Positions 4,761-6,438 of a stretch of DNA of 6,438 nt are shown piece after piece. Source of the stretch: Candidatus Kuenenbacteria bacterium CG_4_8_14_3_um_filter_39_15 (GTDB taxonomy: Bacteria > Patescibacteriota > Patescibacteriia > UBA2196 > GWA2-42-15); NCBI GenBank assembly GCA_002782365.1, contig PFHP01000065.1, positions 1 to 6,438 on the forward strand. The letters are read 5' to 3'. Every line of letters begins with the position of its first letter. Position 1 is the first letter of the stretch. The notes under the pieces were generated by a model that saw nothing but the letters and a program-made list of their open reading frames with translations, was not told the origin of the DNA and searched no databases. Position numbers and translations under genes: made by a program.

Positions 4761-6293
4761 ATGGGAAAAATATTTATTTTTGTGATTATTATTTCTTTTT
4801 TAATTATACCTTTTTCTTTTATTAAGGCAGAAAGCGGAGATTTGATTTTTAGTGAGCGAGATGAAATTTCTAAGGCCCAATTAGCAGATATTTTTAAAGA
4901 TAAAATATTATGGATTGGTTATAAGAGCCCGAGTAGAACGACTTTAAATATTTTTGATACGACAAAAAAAACTAATATCCAGATAGACTTGGATGAAAAT
5001 ATTTATAGAGCCTCAATCTACGAAGATAAAATAGTTTATACTAAGCTCGATGAGAATACTATGAAGAGTACTATTAATTTTTATAATATAAGTACGAAAG
5101 AAAAAAGAGAGATAGCTTCATATTATAATGATAATGACGGAGCACATATCTATGGAAATTATATTGTTTGGGAGGATGAAACTACTGGTAATCGTAAATT
5201 ATATTTGTATGATATTGTTAGTGATAATACTTCTATTATAACTGAAATTACTGGTGCGAATAGTGGCGAGCCGGCAATATATGGAAAGAATATTGTTTGG
5301 GATGATGGAGATATGTGGATTTATAATATAGAAACGAAAAGTAAGTCCAGAGTGAGTAGTCCGTCTTTAGACAATATGCATTCTTCTCTTGATATTTATG
5401 AGAATATGATTATTGGAGATGGGATGAAAGAGTATGGGAAAAGTGGAATGGATTTATTCGTATTTAATATGGGTTCCAATGTGGAAAAGCAGGTTGCGGA
5501 TAGTGGTATGGATTGCATATCTGGTTTTGATATATATGAGGATAAAGTTGTTTGGGTTTTGTCAGGGCATTGTAGTTATGATCAAAAGGCTGATCAAGTA
5601 TATTTATATGATTTGTCGGCAGAGAAAGAATATAAGCTTACTTCATATGAATCTTCTGGTGTTTCAATTGAAACTGTGTTTATTTCCAATTCTTTGATAG
5701 TGTGGCGAGATGAGGGTAGTGGTTCAATTTATTATATCGGTTATCAAATAGATGGGCAGCTTGATGATATGGGGAATAAAAATATCGATGTGAATTTGTC
5801 GAAAAGATTGGCAGGTAAACTCCTTCTCCAAGTAGAAGATAAGGGCAGAATTTGGTATGTAGGTCATGAGAAAAATAACAGATATGAAGTGACTTTCGCA
5901 AACGCTTTGCCTTTGTTCCAAAAATTAGCATTGGGTATTAGTAACGTCGACTTAAATAAAATAATTATTCACCCTGATTCTGTGAGTGATCGGAATGACA
6001 GAGACAATGATGGGTTTTCTGATAGAAGCGAGGTTGTCAATGGATATAACCCGGATATATCATCTGATCCTAATAATAGAGGCAATGATAAAGTAACGAT
6101 GGATAGTAATTTGGCCAATCGATTAAAAGGTAAATTGTTGTTGCAGGTAGCAGATAAAGGGCGAATTTGGTATGTTGATTTTGAAGGTAAAAGATGGGAA
6201 GTTATTTGGAAAAATTTACTTGATCTATTTAGAAGATTATCCTTAGGTATTACTAATGAAGATTTAAATAAAATTGGAGTTGGGGAATTATAA
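4761..6293 (+). CDS. Secreted seven-repeat beta-propeller protein with EF-hand-like linker and tandem LLQV/WYV domains
   Basis: The frame extends back to a TTG at 4752, but the ATG at 4761 gives a clean 510-residue secretory protein. A signal peptide spans residues 1-23 (hydrophobic 4-21, likely cleavage after FIKA). Seven copies of an I-Y-x-x-x-I-V-W-like strand begin near residues 44, 86, 130, 173, 212, 258 and 307, spaced 39-49 residues, each followed by a (L/I)Y(L/I)YD(I/L)-type strand. This is the periodicity of a TolB/WD-like seven-bladed propeller. C252 and C271 could form a disulfide. Residues 346-401 and 451-505 are two copies of a domain with GKLLLQVxDKGRIWYV and LGI(S/T)NxDLNKI. 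Between them lies an EF-hand-like loop with D413, D415, D417, G418, D421 and E424. Such C-terminal domains are typical of Patescibacterial surface proteins. A binding or structural role in the envelope is inferred. The start lies 14 bases after the dinD stop, with no Shine-Dalgarno sequence. Confidence 0.88.
   Translation: MGKIFIFVIIISFLIIPFSFIKAESGDLIFSERDEISKAQLADIFKDKILWIGYKSPSRTTLNIFDTTKKTNIQIDLDENIYRASIYEDKIVYTKLDENTMKSTINFYNISTKEKREIASYYNDNDGAHIYGNYIVWEDETTGNRKLYLYDIVSDNTSIITEITGANSGEPAIYGKNIVWDDGDMWIYNIETKSKSRVSSPSLDNMHSSLDIYENMIIGDGMKEYGKSGMDLFVFNMGSNVEKQVADSGMDCISGFDIYEDKVVWVLSGHCSYDQKADQVYLYDLSAEKEYKLTSYESSGVSIETVFISNSLIVWRDEGSGSIYYIGYQIDGQLDDMGNKNIDVNLSKRLAGKLLLQVEDKGRIWYVGHEKNNRYEVTFANALPLFQKLALGISNVDLNKIIIHPDSVSDRNDRDNDGFSDRSEVVNGYNPDISSDPNNRGNDKVTMDSNLANRLKGKLLLQVADKGRIWYVDFEGKRWEVIWKNLLDLFRRLSLGITNEDLNKIGVGEL
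5796..5963 (+). repeat. Copy 1 of the LLQV/WYV protein-domain repeat
   Basis: It encodes residues 346-401 of the propeller protein, from LSKRLAGKLLLQV to LNKI. By hand alignment it matches copy 2 at about 36 of 55 aligned residues, with one residue gap (EKNNRYEV against EGKRWEV). Codon use differs widely between the copies (for example CTCCTTCTC against TTGTTGTTG for the LLL), so the duplication is old. Confidence 0.85.
6111..6275 (+). repeat. Copy 2 of the LLQV/WYV protein-domain repeat
   Basis: It encodes residues 451-505, from LANRLKGKLLLQV to LNKI, five residues before the C-terminus. It is separated from copy 1 by a 49-residue linker that carries the EF-hand-like DxDxDG loop. Confidence 0.85.
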
Positions 6294-6313
6294 TATTTAA
6301 TAACAAAAAATAA

Positions 6314-6438
6314 TATGTCCACAGAAGCAAGCAATATATTAAATCCAGACAAAAATATTTAACTAGATTTGATTATGACGGGGATTATCGCTTTGATTGT
6401 TTGTCAATTGAGGTAGATTATGCCGCTAGCAAGGCCAA
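6314..6438 (+). pseudogene. yraN: 5'-truncated second yraN-like fragment, running off the window
   Basis: The frame starting after TAA at 6311-6313 reads KYLTRFDYDGDYRFDCLSIE and then VDYAASKA to the window end. It aligns with RYLQKYEYDGDYRFDCLAIE of the intact yraN. At DNA level 6371-6410 matches 4001-4040 at 37 of 40 positions by hand count. The upstream residues (VHRSKQYIKSRQ) look like the preceding YraN helix, though two residues short. The nuclease core (GEIDLI, VEVKTR) is absent, because the surface-protein gene ends at 6293. There is no ATG or GTG in frame. The nearby ATG at 6315 is out of frame and stops at 6360-6362 after 15 codons. It is therefore a remnant, not a working gene. The distal end is outside the window. 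Confidence 0.75.

Noticed and set aside
655..6352. Minus-strand open frames (for example 655-876, 2263-2505, 3795-4078 and 5969-6352)
   Set aside because: They lie opposite well-supported genes, show no recognisable domains or start signals, and are antisense by-products of coding bias.
6315..6362. 15-codon frame starting at ATG 6315
   Set aside because: It is very short, has no ribosome-binding site and overlaps the yraN remnant in another frame, whose similarity to YraN is clear.

Overview
The window looks like a chromosomal segment from an uncultured Patescibacteria (Candidate Phyla Radiation) bacterium. This is inferred from the protein families: a cysteine-containing 'sunset'-type C-terminus, an exported protein with tandem LLQV...WYV domains and an EF-hand-like linker, and a membrane-anchored protein with WxTYxNExYxFExxYPxxW repeats. 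Other supporting signs are short AT-rich intergenic repeats and few Shine-Dalgarno sequences. All eight complete stop codons are TAA, and the genes read through with the standard bacterial code. All genes lie on the + strand. No tRNA, rRNA, CRISPR array or transposase is visible, and no gene-free stretch exceeds about 130 bases.

Layout. 1-168 is the end of a gene with a sunset-like domain. 187-801 is rnhB (ribonuclease HII). 802-928 is an AT-rich spacer with a repeated motif and a strong promoter. 929-2710 encodes a single-pass membrane protein with a 10-cysteine ectodomain and two PsbP-like repeats. 2749-4096 is a compact run of three genes: a class I methyltransferase, a small three-helix membrane protein starting directly after the methyltransferase stop, and yraN (UPF0102 nuclease-like protein). 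4153-4746 is a dinD-family gene missing the family's C-terminal part. 4761-6293 is a secreted seven-repeat propeller protein. 6314-6438 is a second, 5'-truncated yraN-like piece running off the window.

How it fits together. rnhB and yraN are neighbours in many bacteria, and here they frame a housekeeping block of higher GC. Two AT-rich blocks appear to have been added: the membrane-protein gene, and the dinD-plus-propeller pair. The second pair sits between an intact yraN and a yraN remnant, and dinD is itself cut short where the propeller gene begins. This suggests recombination or insertion at yraN, not a static operon.

Nothing here is clearly a new defence or mobile system. The most noteworthy items are the yraN duplication around an accessory cassette, the truncated dinD, and the two envelope proteins with distinctive modular architectures.
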